From the NCBI RefSeq assembly GCF_007858365.1, contig NZ_VFIO01000001.1:620001-684000 (forward strand): a DNA stretch of 64,000 nucleotides. Direction: 5' to 3'. A program made the translations under genes and the position numbers. A model generated the notes under the pieces. It saw nothing but the letters and a program-made list of their open reading frames with translations. It was not told the DNA's origin and searched no databases. Position 1 is the stretch's first letter. Each line of letters begins with the position of its first letter. Positions 43,652 through 52,937 of the stretch are shown here, in pieces. This DNA is from Pseudomonas saxonica (GTDB lineage Bacteria; Pseudomonadota; Gammaproteobacteria; Pseudomonadales; Pseudomonadaceae).

Positions 43652-44623
43652 ATGGGGAAAGTTATTGCGGCCGCGGTTTACAACGCGGGCAAGAAAATCA
43701 CAGACATTACTCCGGACGAAAGTAGCGCCTGGGCTCAAAAACCCGGCCACTTTGTCTGGATGGGCCTCGAACAGCCTGACGCGCAACAATTAGCCGACTT
43801 GCAACGCCAATTCCATTTGCATGAACTGGCTATCGAAGATGCACTGGAACAACACAGTCGCCCCAAGCTCGAAACCTTCGGTGATGCGCTATTCATCGTC
43901 ATTTATTCGCCGATTCGCACAGACGGCAATCTAGAGTTCATCGAAACTCATATTTTCGCTGGCAATGGCTACATCATTACCTGTCGCAATGGCCACTCTG
44001 CCTCCTACCGAGCTGTACGTCAGCGCTGTGAGGCACGCCCGTTGCTTCTGGAGCATGGCGAGGATTTTGTACTGTATGCCCTGCTCGACTTTGTGACCGA
44101 GAGCTATCAACCCGTGAGCGAGGCCATCCACGCAGAGATCGAGCAACTGGAACGCAGCATTCTCGGCAACACCCTCAATGAAGCGAACATCGTGCACTTG
44201 CATAGCCTGCGTCGTGATGTTCTGCGGTTACGCCGCTATGTCGCGCCCATGGTGGAGATCAGCGAGGAATTACAGCGCCTGACCTTTCCCTTTATCGACA
44301 AAAACATGCGACCGTATTTTCGTGATGTGCAAATTCACGTCACGCGCCAGATGGAGGACCTCACCACCCTGCGCGATATCGCCACGCAAACCATCGAAAT
44401 CGTGGTGCTACTGGAATCGTCACGGCAAAGCATCGTGCAGCGTAAATTCGCCGCATGGGCCGCTATTCTGGCCTTCCCGACGGCGGTTGCCGGTATTTAC
44501 GGGATGAACTTCCAGAACATGCCGGAGCTGACGTGGCACTACGGTTATTTCGGCGTGCTGGGGTTTATTGCGTTGGGGGTAACGGGGTTATGGGCCAGCT
44601 TCAAGCGTTCTGGCTGGCTATAA
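43652..44623 (+). CDS. corA: CorA-family magnesium/divalent cation transporter
   Basis: A 323-residue protein. A large N-terminal cytoplasmic domain with long helices is followed by two C-terminal TM helices. The first ends in the signature YGMNFQNMPE, the GMN selectivity motif. It forms a pentameric channel for Mg2+ (or Co2+/Ni2+). It ends in the basic tail FKRSGWL. A GC-rich hairpin separates it from the convergent amidotransferase gene. Confidence 0.92.
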   Translation: MGKVIAAAVYNAGKKITDITPDESSAWAQKPGHFVWMGLEQPDAQQLADLQRQFHLHELAIEDALEQHSRPKLETFGDALFIVIYSPIRTDGNLEFIETHIFAGNGYIITCRNGHSASYRAVRQRCEARPLLLEHGEDFVLYALLDFVTESYQPVSEAIHAEIEQLERSILGNTLNEANIVHLHSLRRDVLRLRRYVAPMVEISEELQRLTFPFIDKNMRPYFRDVQIHVTRQMEDLTTLRDIATQTIEIVVLLESSRQSIVQRKFAAWAAILAFPTAVAGIYGMNFQNMPELTWHYGYFGVLGFIALGVTGLWASFKRSGWL

Positions 44624-44646
44624 AACGCACCCACTGCACGACAACA

Positions 44647-44670
44647 AAACGGGACCGTAGGGCCCCGTTT
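44647..44670. terminator. Hairpin between corA and the convergent amidotransferase gene
   Basis: AAACGGG and CCCGTTT with inner CC/GG pairs around GTAG. Flanking A and T stretches suggest weak bidirectional termination. Confidence 0.6.
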
Positions 44671-44690
44671 CTGCTCGTCAGTGATCAGCG

Positions 44691-45410
44691 TTAAACCGTG
44701 TGTGGCTGGGAGACAAAACGCATCATCCATTCAGCAACGGTGCGACCGTGATGCTCTCGCTCCAGACTGGAAATGCCGCTCGTATAGATCTGAGCGCCCA
44801 AATGCTCCTGACGCAGATCCAGCAAGGCACGTGAGTAGTCATGAATAAACTCGGGGTGCCCTTGAAAACACAACACTTGGTCGTTGATGTGATAGGCAGC
44901 AAATGGGCAGAAGTCGCTGGATGCAATGACCGTAGCGTTCTCTGGCAATGCCGTGACTTGATCCTGATGGCTGATCAACAGCGTCAAGTCCTCAACGACG
45001 GGGCTCATCCACGGTGCTTTGGCAGCCAGCGAGTACTGATGAGTTCCTACGCCCCACCCTTGGGTCGAACGCTCGCTCTTGCCACCCAGCAACAGCGCCA
45101 GCAGTTGATGGCCAAAGCACACACCCAGCAGTTTATCGCCCCGCTCATACCGGGTTAGCAAATAGTCTTTGAGAACCTGAATCCACGGGTCCGTACCGAA
45201 AGAGTCCGCTTTGCTGCCTGTCACCAGATAAGCGTCAAACACTTCGTCTTCCGCAGGGTAGTCACCCTCCATCACGTTAAACACTTCGAAGGTGGCTGCA
45301 ATGGGCTGCTGGGAGAACAGACGTTTGAACATCTGCCCGTAACCTTGGTATTGATCAATAAACTCTGGACGCAGGATGTCGGTTTCCAGAATGCAGATGC
45401 GTAGCGACAT
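44691..45410 (-). CDS. Class I glutamine amidotransferase-like protein
   Basis: A 239-residue GATase1 domain. The nucleophile Cys is in LLGVCFGHQLLA, the catalytic His/Glu are in CFQGHPEFIHDY, and AYLVTGSKADSF is the oxyanion strand. Standalone relatives include gamma-glutamyl hydrolases and GMP-synthase-like amidotransferases, and the substrate is not evident. The ATG at 45410 with AGGAATT 7 bases upstream is chosen; the longer in-frame opening (to 45518) would add a hydrophobic leader with no family match. Confidence 0.87.
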   Translation of the reverse strand: MSLRICILETDILRPEFIDQYQGYGQMFKRLFSQQPIAATFEVFNVMEGDYPAEDEVFDAYLVTGSKADSFGTDPWIQVLKDYLLTRYERGDKLLGVCFGHQLLALLLGGKSERSTQGWGVGTHQYSLAAKAPWMSPVVEDLTLLISHQDQVTALPENATVIASSDFCPFAAYHINDQVLCFQGHPEFIHDYSRALLDLRQEHLGAQIYTSGISSLEREHHGRTVAEWMMRFVSQPHTV

Positions 45411-46012
45411 ATAAATTCCTGGCACGATAACGGCGATTGTGAAGAGGACAACTCCGTAAAGCCTGCCTTGAACGACATTCCAAGGCAAGCAATGAACGCC
45501 ACCCTCAACGGCAATCACTTCCCGCTTTGACGCTCAATCGACAATCAAATGGCGCCTGAAAAACATTCCCTGACGAATGGTAGGTGTCTTGGCAGGAGTG
45601 ATGGCAAATTGCCCGCCACGTCTAGCAATGGCCTGACAGGCCGAGCGTAGCGATGGTAATAGCGTTTTAGAAACCTACTGCACTTAGATGATGTGAAAGG
45701 GTTCTAAGTCATGTGTTATGGGGCTCTAAGGTTATCTTTGTGACGGGTTCGGCGCTTTTCAGGGGGCGCGCCCCTGTCATGGAGCGTCGCCGTTCAGGAA
45801 TAACAACAAAAGGCAGGTCGCCATGTTTAAACACACAAAAGTACGTCAAGCCGGACTTATTCTCTTCGCCACCACTCTGCTGCTGATTTTGCCGAATCTG
45901 ACCAAGGTTATCGGATGACAAATTCTCGTCAGCTCAAAACAGACTCACGCACTAAGCTTCATAAACGACAACGGCCGACCCCAAGGCCAGCCGTTGATCA
46001 CCCCTCTCAGAT
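45411..46012. other. Region holding only a 31-codon membrane peptide
   Basis: 602 bp between the amidotransferase and RraB genes. The only supported coding unit is the small peptide at 45823-45918. The rest shows no RNA gene or repeat that I can recognise. Confidence 0.4.
45823..45918 (+). CDS. 31-residue single-TM small membrane peptide
   Basis: MFKHTKVRQAGLILFATTLLLILPNLTKVIG: a basic N-terminus, then one hydrophobic helix (about 10-25) and a short tail. AGGCAGG lies about 6 bases before the ATG. The clean basic-hydrophobic layout is typical of bacterial small membrane proteins (KdpF/CydX size class), but no partner gene is adjacent. Function unknown. Confidence 0.5.
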   Translation: MFKHTKVRQAGLILFATTLLLILPNLTKVIG

Positions 46013-46354
46013 TTAGTTAAGCAGGCTGCGCACCTCCTGCTTGACTCCCCAACCTTCAATAACTCCTCCCAGCGGAACAACGACCGCTTCGAAGTCCTGC
46101 TCAAAGTCACCAATGCCGCCGTAGGTTGCGTACATCACCTTACTCAACTCAAGATGCCAGGCACCGTCATCACGTACATTGACCTGGGCATTAAGAGATT
46201 CACCACAAAATTTCCCTGCAGCCCTGCGCGCCCGCTCCTCATCCGGGAAGATGGCGTAAAACTCAATGGGGTGAATGCGTGCAAAATCAAAACCGCCTTC
46301 TTTCATGCGGCGCAGCACATAGCTGCTGAGGTCTTCTTGATGGGCTGTGCTCAT
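46013..46354 (-). CDS. RraB-family protein (regulator of RNase E activity B)
   Basis: A 113-residue protein with the RraB pattern: FARIHPIEFYAIFPDEERARRAA, then GAWHLELSKVMYATYGGIGDFEQDFEAVVVPLGGVIEGWGV. E. coli RraB binds the RNase E scaffold and inhibits it; the same activity here is inferred. The ATG at 46354 has GGAGGACG 7 bases upstream. Confidence 0.85.
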   Translation of the reverse strand: MSTAHQEDLSSYVLRRMKEGGFDFARIHPIEFYAIFPDEERARRAAGKFCGESLNAQVNVRDDGAWHLELSKVMYATYGGIGDFEQDFEAVVVPLGGVIEGWGVKQEVRSLLN

Positions 46355-46623
46355 GAAACGTCCTCCTCGCAATGGATAGACATTTAGCGCTCCCGAGACG
46401 GCAAAGGTTTGGCCGAGCCGGGAGTAATAAGCATGTAGCGAACAAGATCAGAACCGGTCGAATACGTTTCCGGCCTGGAAGCAGAGTAGTCCTCTGCGGC
46501 GCGAACTGCCAAGTAGGCGCTGAACAAAAAATATTTACGATTAAATACAGGACTTAACGGCGTCGCCCGATATCTGCACAGATGCGCTGCTCAGAACCGG
46601 GCGATCACTCCTGCAGAGCAGTA

Positions 46624-47229
46624 TTACTTCTGCGCACGCTCTTTCAGTGCCTTCAAGGTATTGAAGGGTGCATCCACTACAAATTTGTTGGCCAGCCACG
46701 AAGGCACGCTGCCACCTGGCTCGGTGTGCACCTGATAAGTGACCTCGGTCTGATTCGCACTTTTAGGCACTAGCTTCCAAAAGCCTTTGACCTGGGCAAC
46801 CCGAACAAAGCCCTTTTCTTCAGGAAGATACGTAGGCTGCCCCTCGAGTGTTCGAGTCAGGGTGCCGTCAGGTGCTGTGTTGCTGGTGACCAGCAGAACC
46901 GAGTCGCGGGGTGTCACAGGCCAAGGCGTATTGAATTGGGTATACGTCCAGCTTTTGTCGCCTTCGTGCTTGAGCAGCTTTTGCGTTTTGCACTCGTGAA
47001 TCCAGGCACAAGCACCTGCAACATCTTCTTGCAGGGCACTGATTTTAGCGACCGGCGCGTTGATGGTGGTGACACCTTGATAAGCCTTGTACTGCGAGCC
47101 CGGGACCTCGCTCAAGGAGACTTTGATGCCGTCTTCATCCTTTGCCACTTTCCAGTCTTCTGCGTGGGCCACACCCGCCAACAGAACACTCAAACCACAC
47201 GCCAGTGCTACTTGATGCAACGAACCCAT
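46624..47229 (-). CDS. Exported START-domain lipid-binding-like protein
   Basis: A 201-residue protein with a signal peptide (about 1-23, ending GVAHA). A START/SRPBCC helix-grip domain follows (WKVAKDEDGIKVSLSEVPGS, YTQFNTPWPVTPRDSVLLV, VTYQVHTEPGGSVPSWLANKF). It probably binds a hydrophobic ligand in the periplasm. The ATG at 47229 has AAGGAAT 8 bases upstream. It lies 46 bp after the YkgJ gene on the same strand. Confidence 0.88.
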   Translation of the reverse strand: MGSLHQVALACGLSVLLAGVAHAEDWKVAKDEDGIKVSLSEVPGSQYKAYQGVTTINAPVAKISALQEDVAGACAWIHECKTQKLLKHEGDKSWTYTQFNTPWPVTPRDSVLLVTSNTAPDGTLTRTLEGQPTYLPEEKGFVRVAQVKGFWKLVPKSANQTEVTYQVHTEPGGSVPSWLANKFVVDAPFNTLKALKERAQK

Positions 47230-47275
47230 TGTCTTATTCCTTATTGTTGAGGTTTGTTCTTTGAGGCTAAACACA

Positions 47276-47530
47276 CTAAGCCGCTGTCATCCGCTCCCAC
47301 CAGCCGATCAGGTTTATCGCTTCTTCCCGATCACTGCCACACACGTCGATATTGGCCTTGAAATCACTGCATACCGCAGGGCGCTCAGGCTGGCCAAACA
47401 ATCCACACAGAGCGTCGACTGAAAGGTGCAAGCAACGCTCACCGGCCGGCTTACCGTTGGGCATGCCCGGCAAGGGTGTACTGATGGAGGGGGCGATGCA
47501 GCAAGCGCCACAGCCTTCACGGCAATTCAT
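47276..47530 (-). CDS. YkgJ-family cysteine cluster protein
   Basis: An 84-residue protein with eight cysteines, including the signature CREGCGACC at the N-terminus and later CLHL, CGLFG, PAVCSDF and DVCG. The family is annotated as zinc- or iron-chelating; the function is unknown. The ATG at 47530 (MNCREGCG) is preferred, since the cysteine cluster normally starts near residue 3. Confidence 0.87.
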   Translation of the reverse strand: MNCREGCGACCIAPSISTPLPGMPNGKPAGERCLHLSVDALCGLFGQPERPAVCSDFKANIDVCGSDREEAINLIGWWERMTAA

Positions 47531-47682
47531 AAGCGTCTCATTGAGGGGCAAAGTGGGTGGATGACAAGGGATAGTACTCGCTGGAACAGGCGTTTGAAAT
47601 TGACCGTTCAGCAGAAAACGAGATGACTGAACAGTCAGTTTTCAGTCAGGCGTACGGGAATAAAAAGCCGCATCTCACCGGC

Positions 47683-48162
47683 TTACTGCTTGAATTCAAA
47701 CTCCAATGCAGCACCCTCGATTTCATTTTGTCGTGCTTCGTTACGCAATTGCAGGCCCATCTCGTTGCTGATGAGGCGCCCGTTCAATTGAAAAGGACTG
47801 TCTTGAGCCGTCTTGTCACCAAACATATTGGGTAACAGGGGCTTATGTGCAGGCATAGGCACAGTGCCCAAAGGCTTGAGCTGGCGAACCATATCGGGCG
47901 GCAAGCTTAAATCCAGTTTGGCAGCGGGCAAAGGCTTTTTCGCGCTCCGACGAGCCGACTTGGACTTGGACTTGGACGCTGCAGACGATTTTTTTTGGGC
48001 GGCGGCCTGTTTCGCGCTGACCGCTGGTTTAGCCGCAGGTTTGGTGGCATGCGGCCTGACGCTGGTGGCTTCAGGCTGCGGCTGAGCAGCGGTAGCCGCC
48101 CCAGCATTCAACGCCGTTAATATGCCCGCCAGTATGAATCCCAGACAATATCTCGCTTTCAT
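47683..48162 (-). CDS. Exported Lys/Ala-rich hypothetical protein
   Basis: A 159-residue protein with a signal peptide (about 1-25, ending AATAA). A low-complexity basic stretch (about 35-85, repeats of KPAAKP and SKSKSKSARRSAKK) precedes a short conserved-looking C-terminal part (LPPDMVRQLKPLGTVPMP). Homologs are sometimes mislabelled as translation initiation factor 2 because of this low complexity. TGGAGC lies just before the ATG. Function unknown. Confidence 0.72.
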   Translation of the reverse strand: MKARYCLGFILAGILTALNAGAATAAQPQPEATSVRPHATKPAAKPAVSAKQAAAQKKSSAASKSKSKSARRSAKKPLPAAKLDLSLPPDMVRQLKPLGTVPMPAHKPLLPNMFGDKTAQDSPFQLNGRLISNEMGLQLRNEARQNEIEGAALEFEFKQ

Positions 48163-48265
48163 AGCTCCACAGCTTCAACGGTTAAGGTGCAAATGCTGGG
48201 CTTTAAGTCATAGGCTGACAAGCCGAATTTGAGCACCAGATATTTACAGGAAACACACAGCTCAA

Positions 48266-49705
48266 TCAGTACAGGCTTGCCGTCTCCTGGCAAAGCTGAT
48301 TGGCCAGCAACCCCAGGGTCATTAACGCCCGCTCGGCTTCGCGATTCCAGGGAATGCCGCAGTTTAGTCGAATGCAGTGATTAAACTGCTCGGTGTTGCT
48401 GAAAATCAGCCCCGGCGCGATGCTGATCCCCTGCTGCAAAGCCCGCACATGCAATTCTTGAGTATTTACCCGCCCAGGCAAGCTTACCCACAAAATAAAG
48501 CCTCCACTGGGACGCGACATTTGCGTGCCCTGAGGAAAGTGCTGCTGAACGGCCAACTGGAATGCACTCAGATTTTTGCGGTACTCCTGTCGGATATACC
48601 GCAAATGGCGGTCATAACCGCCATTTTCAAGGTATGCCGCCACTCCCATCTGCGTCACGCTACAGGCCGAATGGGTGGTGAAGGTTTGCAGACGCTGGAT
48701 TTCTTGCTGAAACTTACCGGCAATCATCCAGCCAATTCGTACCCCCGGCGACAGTGTTTTCGAGAAGCTTGAGCAATAAATCACTCGATCCAGGCGGTCA
48801 TACGCTTTCAAGGCCTTGGTGCGCCCCACCTCAAACATCAGTTCGCCGTAAATATCATCTTCAACAATCTGGATATCGAAATCAGAGGCCAAGCGTAGCA
48901 GCTGCTTTTGTCGCTCTTCCGGCATGGTGCCGCCCAGCGGATTACTAAGGCGCGTGGTCAACACCAAGGCTTTTATCGACCACTGATTAGCGGCCAGTTG
49001 CAGTGCCTCAAGACTCATGCCCGTTGCAGGGTCACTGGGGATTTCGATGACCTTCAAACCCAGCAGATCGGCGAGTTGCAGTAACCCGTAATAGGTTGGT
49101 GATTCGGCTGCAATCAAGTCACCCGGACGCGTCAGCACCCGCAATGACATTTGCAAGGCGTCGACACAACCGTGAGTGATGATGACTTCCGACGGATCGA
49201 CCACAACCCCTGCGTCACGCATGCGGATCGCAACTTGCCGGCGCAGCGGCTCAAAGCCTGGGCTGAACATGTAACTGAACGCTCGCGGGCTGTGAAAGCG
49301 CGTGACCTTGGCCAACTGTTGATGCAATGCCCGTACGGGCAAATAGTCGACACTCGGAACGGCGGCGCCCAGCGGGAATACACCTTCACGACGTGATTCA
49401 ACCAAAACTTGCTGGATGATGCTGCTGCGGGTGACCAGTCCCGGGCGCTCCACGCGGGCAATATCGGGGGTGGGCGCGGTCAAGGCCGGGGTTTGGTGCA
49501 CATAGTAGCCAGACTGGGGCCGCGCCCGAATCAGGCCTTGATCTTCAAGGTTGGCGTAAGCCTGCAACACCGTGGCATGGCTGACATTGAGCTGGGAGCT
49601 CATCTTGCGAACCGAAGGCACGCGCTCGCCCGGCTGATAAACGCCACGCCGGATATCCTCAGCCAATTGCTGAGCAATACGTTGATACAGCAACAGATTG
49701 GTCAT
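48266..49705 (-). CDS. MocR-family (GntR/aminotransferase) transcriptional regulator
   Basis: A 479-residue fusion. The N-terminal GntR winged HTH (about 1-70) contains PGERVPSVRKMSSQLNVSHATVLQAYANLEDQGLI. The C-terminal fold-type I aminotransferase domain (about 110-470) has the PLP lysine in YCSSFSKTLSPGVRIGW and RLSNPLGG in the cofactor loop. MocR proteins sense PLP or an amine/amino-acid adduct. No obvious target gene is divergent, since the next gene across 167 bp is on the same strand. Confidence 0.92.
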   Translation of the reverse strand: MTNLLLYQRIAQQLAEDIRRGVYQPGERVPSVRKMSSQLNVSHATVLQAYANLEDQGLIRARPQSGYYVHQTPALTAPTPDIARVERPGLVTRSSIIQQVLVESRREGVFPLGAAVPSVDYLPVRALHQQLAKVTRFHSPRAFSYMFSPGFEPLRRQVAIRMRDAGVVVDPSEVIITHGCVDALQMSLRVLTRPGDLIAAESPTYYGLLQLADLLGLKVIEIPSDPATGMSLEALQLAANQWSIKALVLTTRLSNPLGGTMPEERQKQLLRLASDFDIQIVEDDIYGELMFEVGRTKALKAYDRLDRVIYCSSFSKTLSPGVRIGWMIAGKFQQEIQRLQTFTTHSACSVTQMGVAAYLENGGYDRHLRYIRQEYRKNLSAFQLAVQQHFPQGTQMSRPSGGFILWVSLPGRVNTQELHVRALQQGISIAPGLIFSNTEQFNHCIRLNCGIPWNREAERALMTLGLLANQLCQETASLY

Positions 49706-49872
49706 GGCGTAGCACTCACTGTTCAGGCTTTATTTTTGTGTCGAACAATACCGGAACAGTTTAGAAGTGTACGGGCACAGTTGTCACTCATCTAAGCCGT
49801 ACAGGGCATACGCGGGGGCAACTGTATGGGTACAAACATCAGTAACCACCGCCCTTATGATCGGCTAAATGC

Positions 49873-50688
49873 TTAACGGACAGCGCCCAACTGGCCTTTT
49901 TCGTCAGAAAATACGATTTCGACCCGACGATTCTGTGCACGGCCTCGCTCGGTCGCATTCACGTCCACAGGATATTGATCACCGTAACCCTCAACTTGAA
50001 TGCGTTTTTCATCAATCCCAAGGTCTACCAGCATATCCGCCACTGCTTGCGCGCGAGCCAGAGAAAGTTTGACGTTATCCTCCTGCCCCCCCGTGCTGTC
50101 GGTGTAGCCTTCAATGCGTACAACACGCTTGGGGTTCAATTGCAGGAACTGCACCAGTTTGAGCACTGTACGGTTCGCTGAATTTTTCAATTCGGCGGCA
50201 CCGGTATCAAACAGCACATCGCCCAACGTCATCACCAAGCCGCGATCTGTCTGAGTTGTTGCCAGATTGATAATTTGCTCTTCGAGCCAGAGACCCTGCT
50301 GCTGGACACTCAGTAGCTTGGCCTCACGCAGAGCCAGTTGCAGGCGTTGGCGCTCCAGCTCGAGCTTGGCTGCCCGCTCCTGATTAAGCACTTGCTGAGT
50401 GTGTTCGCGAGCAATGTCACTGTATCGCTGACTCAGATACGCGTAATGCACCACATCGTTACCACTGCCCCAGAACGAGGACAGGCGATCCGCGCGAGCA
50501 AGTGATTCCCCAGCCCGGATGACGTCTTTAGGCGCGATGCGCAGCACATTACTGTCTTCCTTGACGGCCTGAAATTCGCTGCTGGCCTGCTGCAAAGCCT
50601 GCTCACTGTCAGGGTGCGTGGCGCAACCCGCCAGGCCAGCGCAAGCCACGATCAAGACACCACTGAAAACACCAGACGCAAGGTTCAT
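49873..50688 (-). CDS. OmpA-family lipoprotein
   Basis: A 271-residue lipoprotein. The signal peptide ends in a lipobox LAGC at about residue 22. A helical DUF4398-like part (about 30-145) precedes a C-terminal OmpA peptidoglycan-binding domain (about 150-265, VLFDTGAAELK...RIEGYTDSTGGQEDN...GDQYPVDVN...NRRVEIVF). It links the outer membrane to peptidoglycan. The ATG overlaps the upstream gene by four bases. It is the last gene of a three-gene operon. Confidence 0.9.
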   Translation of the reverse strand: MNLASGVFSGVLIVACAGLAGCATHPDSEQALQQASSEFQAVKEDSNVLRIAPKDVIRAGESLARADRLSSFWGSGNDVVHYAYLSQRYSDIAREHTQQVLNQERAAKLELERQRLQLALREAKLLSVQQQGLWLEEQIINLATTQTDRGLVMTLGDVLFDTGAAELKNSANRTVLKLVQFLQLNPKRVVRIEGYTDSTGGQEDNVKLSLARAQAVADMLVDLGIDEKRIQVEGYGDQYPVDVNATERGRAQNRRVEIVFSDEKGQLGAVR

Positions 50689-51041
50689 TGCGCCTCCGCC
50701 AGCTGCTTGCGCAAGCGAGTAATTCGGGTATTGAGCACGTTCAATTGTTCCTGGCTTTTTTGGGTCAGTACGCGGGCTTCTGCCAAGCGTGCATCCAGCT
50801 CGGCCTGTTCAGCCTGCATACGAGCGTCTTTGTAGGAAGCTTCAGCCATATCGGCCTGAGCCTGAGCCAACTTATCTTCGGCTTGCTTGAGCTCAGCCAC
50901 CGTGTCAGCACTGGCGCCTACCGCTCTGGCTTGTTCAAGGGCCTGTTCAGTCAAACGCAATTGTTCATTCGGCGCTGGATCATTTGCGCAACCCGCCAGA
51001 GCCATAACAGCCAAGGCAGCGAAAAGAGGTCGAATTGTCAC
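50685..51041 (-). CDS. DUF4398-domain lipoprotein
   Basis: A 118-residue lipoprotein with lipobox ALAGC near residue 18. A single long coiled-coil helix follows (about 28-115, rich in A/E/Q/L). It starts with GTG overlapping the upstream stop by one base (TAGTG), and its own stop overlaps the OmpA-family gene by four bases. The tight coupling suggests equimolar production of partners at the outer membrane. Confidence 0.87.
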   Translation of the reverse strand: MTIRPLFAALAVMALAGCANDPAPNEQLRLTEQALEQARAVGASADTVAELKQAEDKLAQAQADMAEASYKDARMQAEQAELDARLAEARVLTQKSQEQLNVLNTRITRLRKQLAEAQ

Positions 51042-51868
51042 TAAGGATTCCTACTGTTTTGGGACGCTGAAGGTTGCTGCAACTGCGATTTCCAACGTTC
51101 CAGATTGCGTTGCAAAGCCGCCTCGGCCATGCCGGAGGCGGGCAATTCTGTCATCTTTTTGGCGAGCTGTCCGCGCAGCCACGGCTCGTTGCAAGCCGAG
51201 TCATGGGAGATCGCCAAAAACAGGCCTGGCTGGTCAATCGGTTGTGGGTGCCCCACAAGATCTTGCGCTAAACCAAGGGTTTGCAGGGTAGCGATGCCCG
51301 CATAACGACCCGCCAGTACATATTCGACCTGGCCCAGTAGCAATTTCTGAATCGCCTGCGGCAACCCTGGCTGTCGCTCCAGGGTTAGTTGGTGCTGGGC
51401 AAAAGCGTCGAAGGCTTCAGTCATCCGCGCTTTTTCAGACAGCGCACCCAAATGCCCGTGCAAATCGGCTGGGGTTTCATAGGTTAACGACGAGTCTTTA
51501 CGGGTCCAGACCAGATAATCATTGCGCACCAGCGGCGGATGGATGTAGTCCAGCGACGAAAGCCCTGCCACTGTCAATGGAGCATCCAGCAACACGTCCA
51601 TTCGCCCGGATTGAACTTCGGCCAGTGCCTGTGAACGCTTGCCTGCGTAGAGGACGTCAACTTTAATTCCCAGCTCCTGAGCCACCTGTTGAAAAAGATC
51701 CGCGCTGGCTCCGATCAAGTGCGCAGGATCAGCAGGATCTCGCCACAAATAAGGCGGTGCATCCGGGCTGCCCGTAACAACAAGGCGTTCGCACTTGCCC
51801 GCAGCTTGGGACAGGAGTGGCAAAAGCACCAACCCCAACAGCAGCCTGCTTATCTGACGCACATCCAT
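51041..51868 (-). CDS. Transporter substrate-binding (SBP_bac_3) domain protein
   Basis: A 275-residue protein with a signal peptide (about 1-23, ending SQAAG). A periplasmic amino-acid-type binding fold follows (RLVVTGSPDAPPYLWRDP, ADLFQQVAQELGIKVDVLYAGKRSQALAEVQSGRMDVLLDAPLT). There is no ABC permease or ATPase nearby. It heads an operon with two lipoproteins, so it may be a sensor or scaffold rather than a transporter component. GGAGTGC precedes the ATG. Confidence 0.87.
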   Translation of the reverse strand: MDVRQISRLLLGLVLLPLLSQAAGKCERLVVTGSPDAPPYLWRDPADPAHLIGASADLFQQVAQELGIKVDVLYAGKRSQALAEVQSGRMDVLLDAPLTVAGLSSLDYIHPPLVRNDYLVWTRKDSSLTYETPADLHGHLGALSEKARMTEAFDAFAQHQLTLERQPGLPQAIQKLLLGQVEYVLAGRYAGIATLQTLGLAQDLVGHPQPIDQPGLFLAISHDSACNEPWLRGQLAKKMTELPASGMAEAALQRNLERWKSQLQQPSASQNSRNP

Positions 51869-51906
51869 AACCCTGCACTCCGCATACTCAATTCATAGGC
51901 ATAAAA

Positions 51907-51983
51907 AAGCCCGGCCGCTCAAGCCGCAAGAAATACGCAAACACAGAGTGTTGCGTTTTTCCCACAGCCCAAACGACCGGGCT
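51907..51983. terminator. Compound hairpin between the etfA end and the SBP operon promoter
   Basis: An outer AGCCCGG/CCGGGCT stem encloses an inner ACGCAA/TTGCGT hairpin. On the minus strand the outer stem is followed by a T-run, as needed to end etfA. Confidence 0.65.
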
Positions 51984-52005
51984 CTTTATAAGTGAAGCAA
52001 CTGGA

Positions 52006-52935
52006 TTAGACCAGTTTCTCCAGCTCAGGTACGGCTTCGAACAAGTCCGCTACCAGACCATAATCGGCCACCTGGAAGATCGGGGCTTCTTCGTCCTTGT
52101 TGATCGCGACGATCACTTTGGAGTCTTTCATACCCGCCAAGTGTTGAATCGCGCCGGAGATACCGACCGCGATGTACAGCTGTGGCGCAACTATTTTGCC
52201 GGTCTGACCGACCTGCATATCGTTGGGTACAAAGCCTGCGTCCACGGCGGCACGAGAAGCGCCCACGGCAGCGCCCAGCTTGTCAGCCAGCGCATACAGG
52301 TGCTTGAAGTTGTCACCGTTCTGCATGCCACGACCGCCAGACACGACGATTTTGGCAGCAGTCAGCTCAGGACGGTCCGACTTGGCCAGCTCTTCACCAA
52401 CGAACGACGAAGTGCCTGCATCGTGAACCGCTGCAACCGCTTCAACGGCAGCCGAGCCACCTTCAGCGGCAACCGGGTCGAAACCGGTGGCACGCACGGT
52501 GATCACTTTGACCGGCGCAGTCGACTGCACGGTAGCAATGGCGTTACCGGCATAGATTGGGCGGGTGAAGGTGTCAGCGCTGACGACCGAAATGATTTCG
52601 GAGATCTGATCAACGTCCAGCTGGGCAGCAACGCGCGGCAGGATGTTTTTGCCGTTCGAGGTAGCGGCAGCCAGAATGTGGCTGTAGCCCTTACCCAGCT
52701 CAGCGACCAGTGGGGCAATGTTTTCTGGCAGTTGATGTGCGTAAGCGGCGTTATCAGCCACCAGCACTTTAGCCACGCCAGCGATTTTCGCGGCCGCTTC
52801 AGCCACAGCGCCAATGCCCTGGCCTGCGACCAGAACGTTGATGTCGCCACCGATTTTGGCAGCGGCGGCTACGGTGTTCAGCGTAGCCGGAGCCAGCGTT
52901 TTACCGTCGTGTTCTGCGATTACCAAGATAGTCAT
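52006..52935 (-). CDS. etfA: Electron transfer flavoprotein alpha subunit
   Basis: A 309-residue ETF alpha. The C-terminal FAD-binding domain has [52 protein letters not shown] and [18 protein letters not shown]. It accepts electrons from acyl-CoA and other dehydrogenases with EtfB and passes them to ETF-QO. It starts 2 bases after the etfB stop. The partner oxidoreductase gene is divergent upstream. Confidence 0.97.
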   Translation of the reverse strand: MTILVIAEHDGKTLAPATLNTVAAAAKIGGDINVLVAGQGIGAVAEAAAKIAGVAKVLVADNAAYAHQLPENIAPLVAELGKGYSHILAAATSNGKNILPRVAAQLDVDQISEIISVVSADTFTRPIYAGNAIATVQSTAPVKVITVRATGFDPVAAEGGSAAVEAVAAVHDAGTSSFVGEELAKSDRPELTAAKIVVSGGRGMQNGDNFKHLYALADKLGAAVGASRAAVDAGFVPNDMQVGQTGKIVAPQLYIAVGISGAIQHLAGMKDSKVIVAINKDEEAPIFQVADYGLVADLFEAVPELEKLV

Positions 52936-52937
52936 GA

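Noticed and set aside
46380..46620. Possible small RNA (SRP- or 6S-like) in the gap before the START-domain gene
   Set aside because: A GGAAGCAGAG-like word caught the eye, but no SRP RNA stem or other known RNA fold could be assembled.
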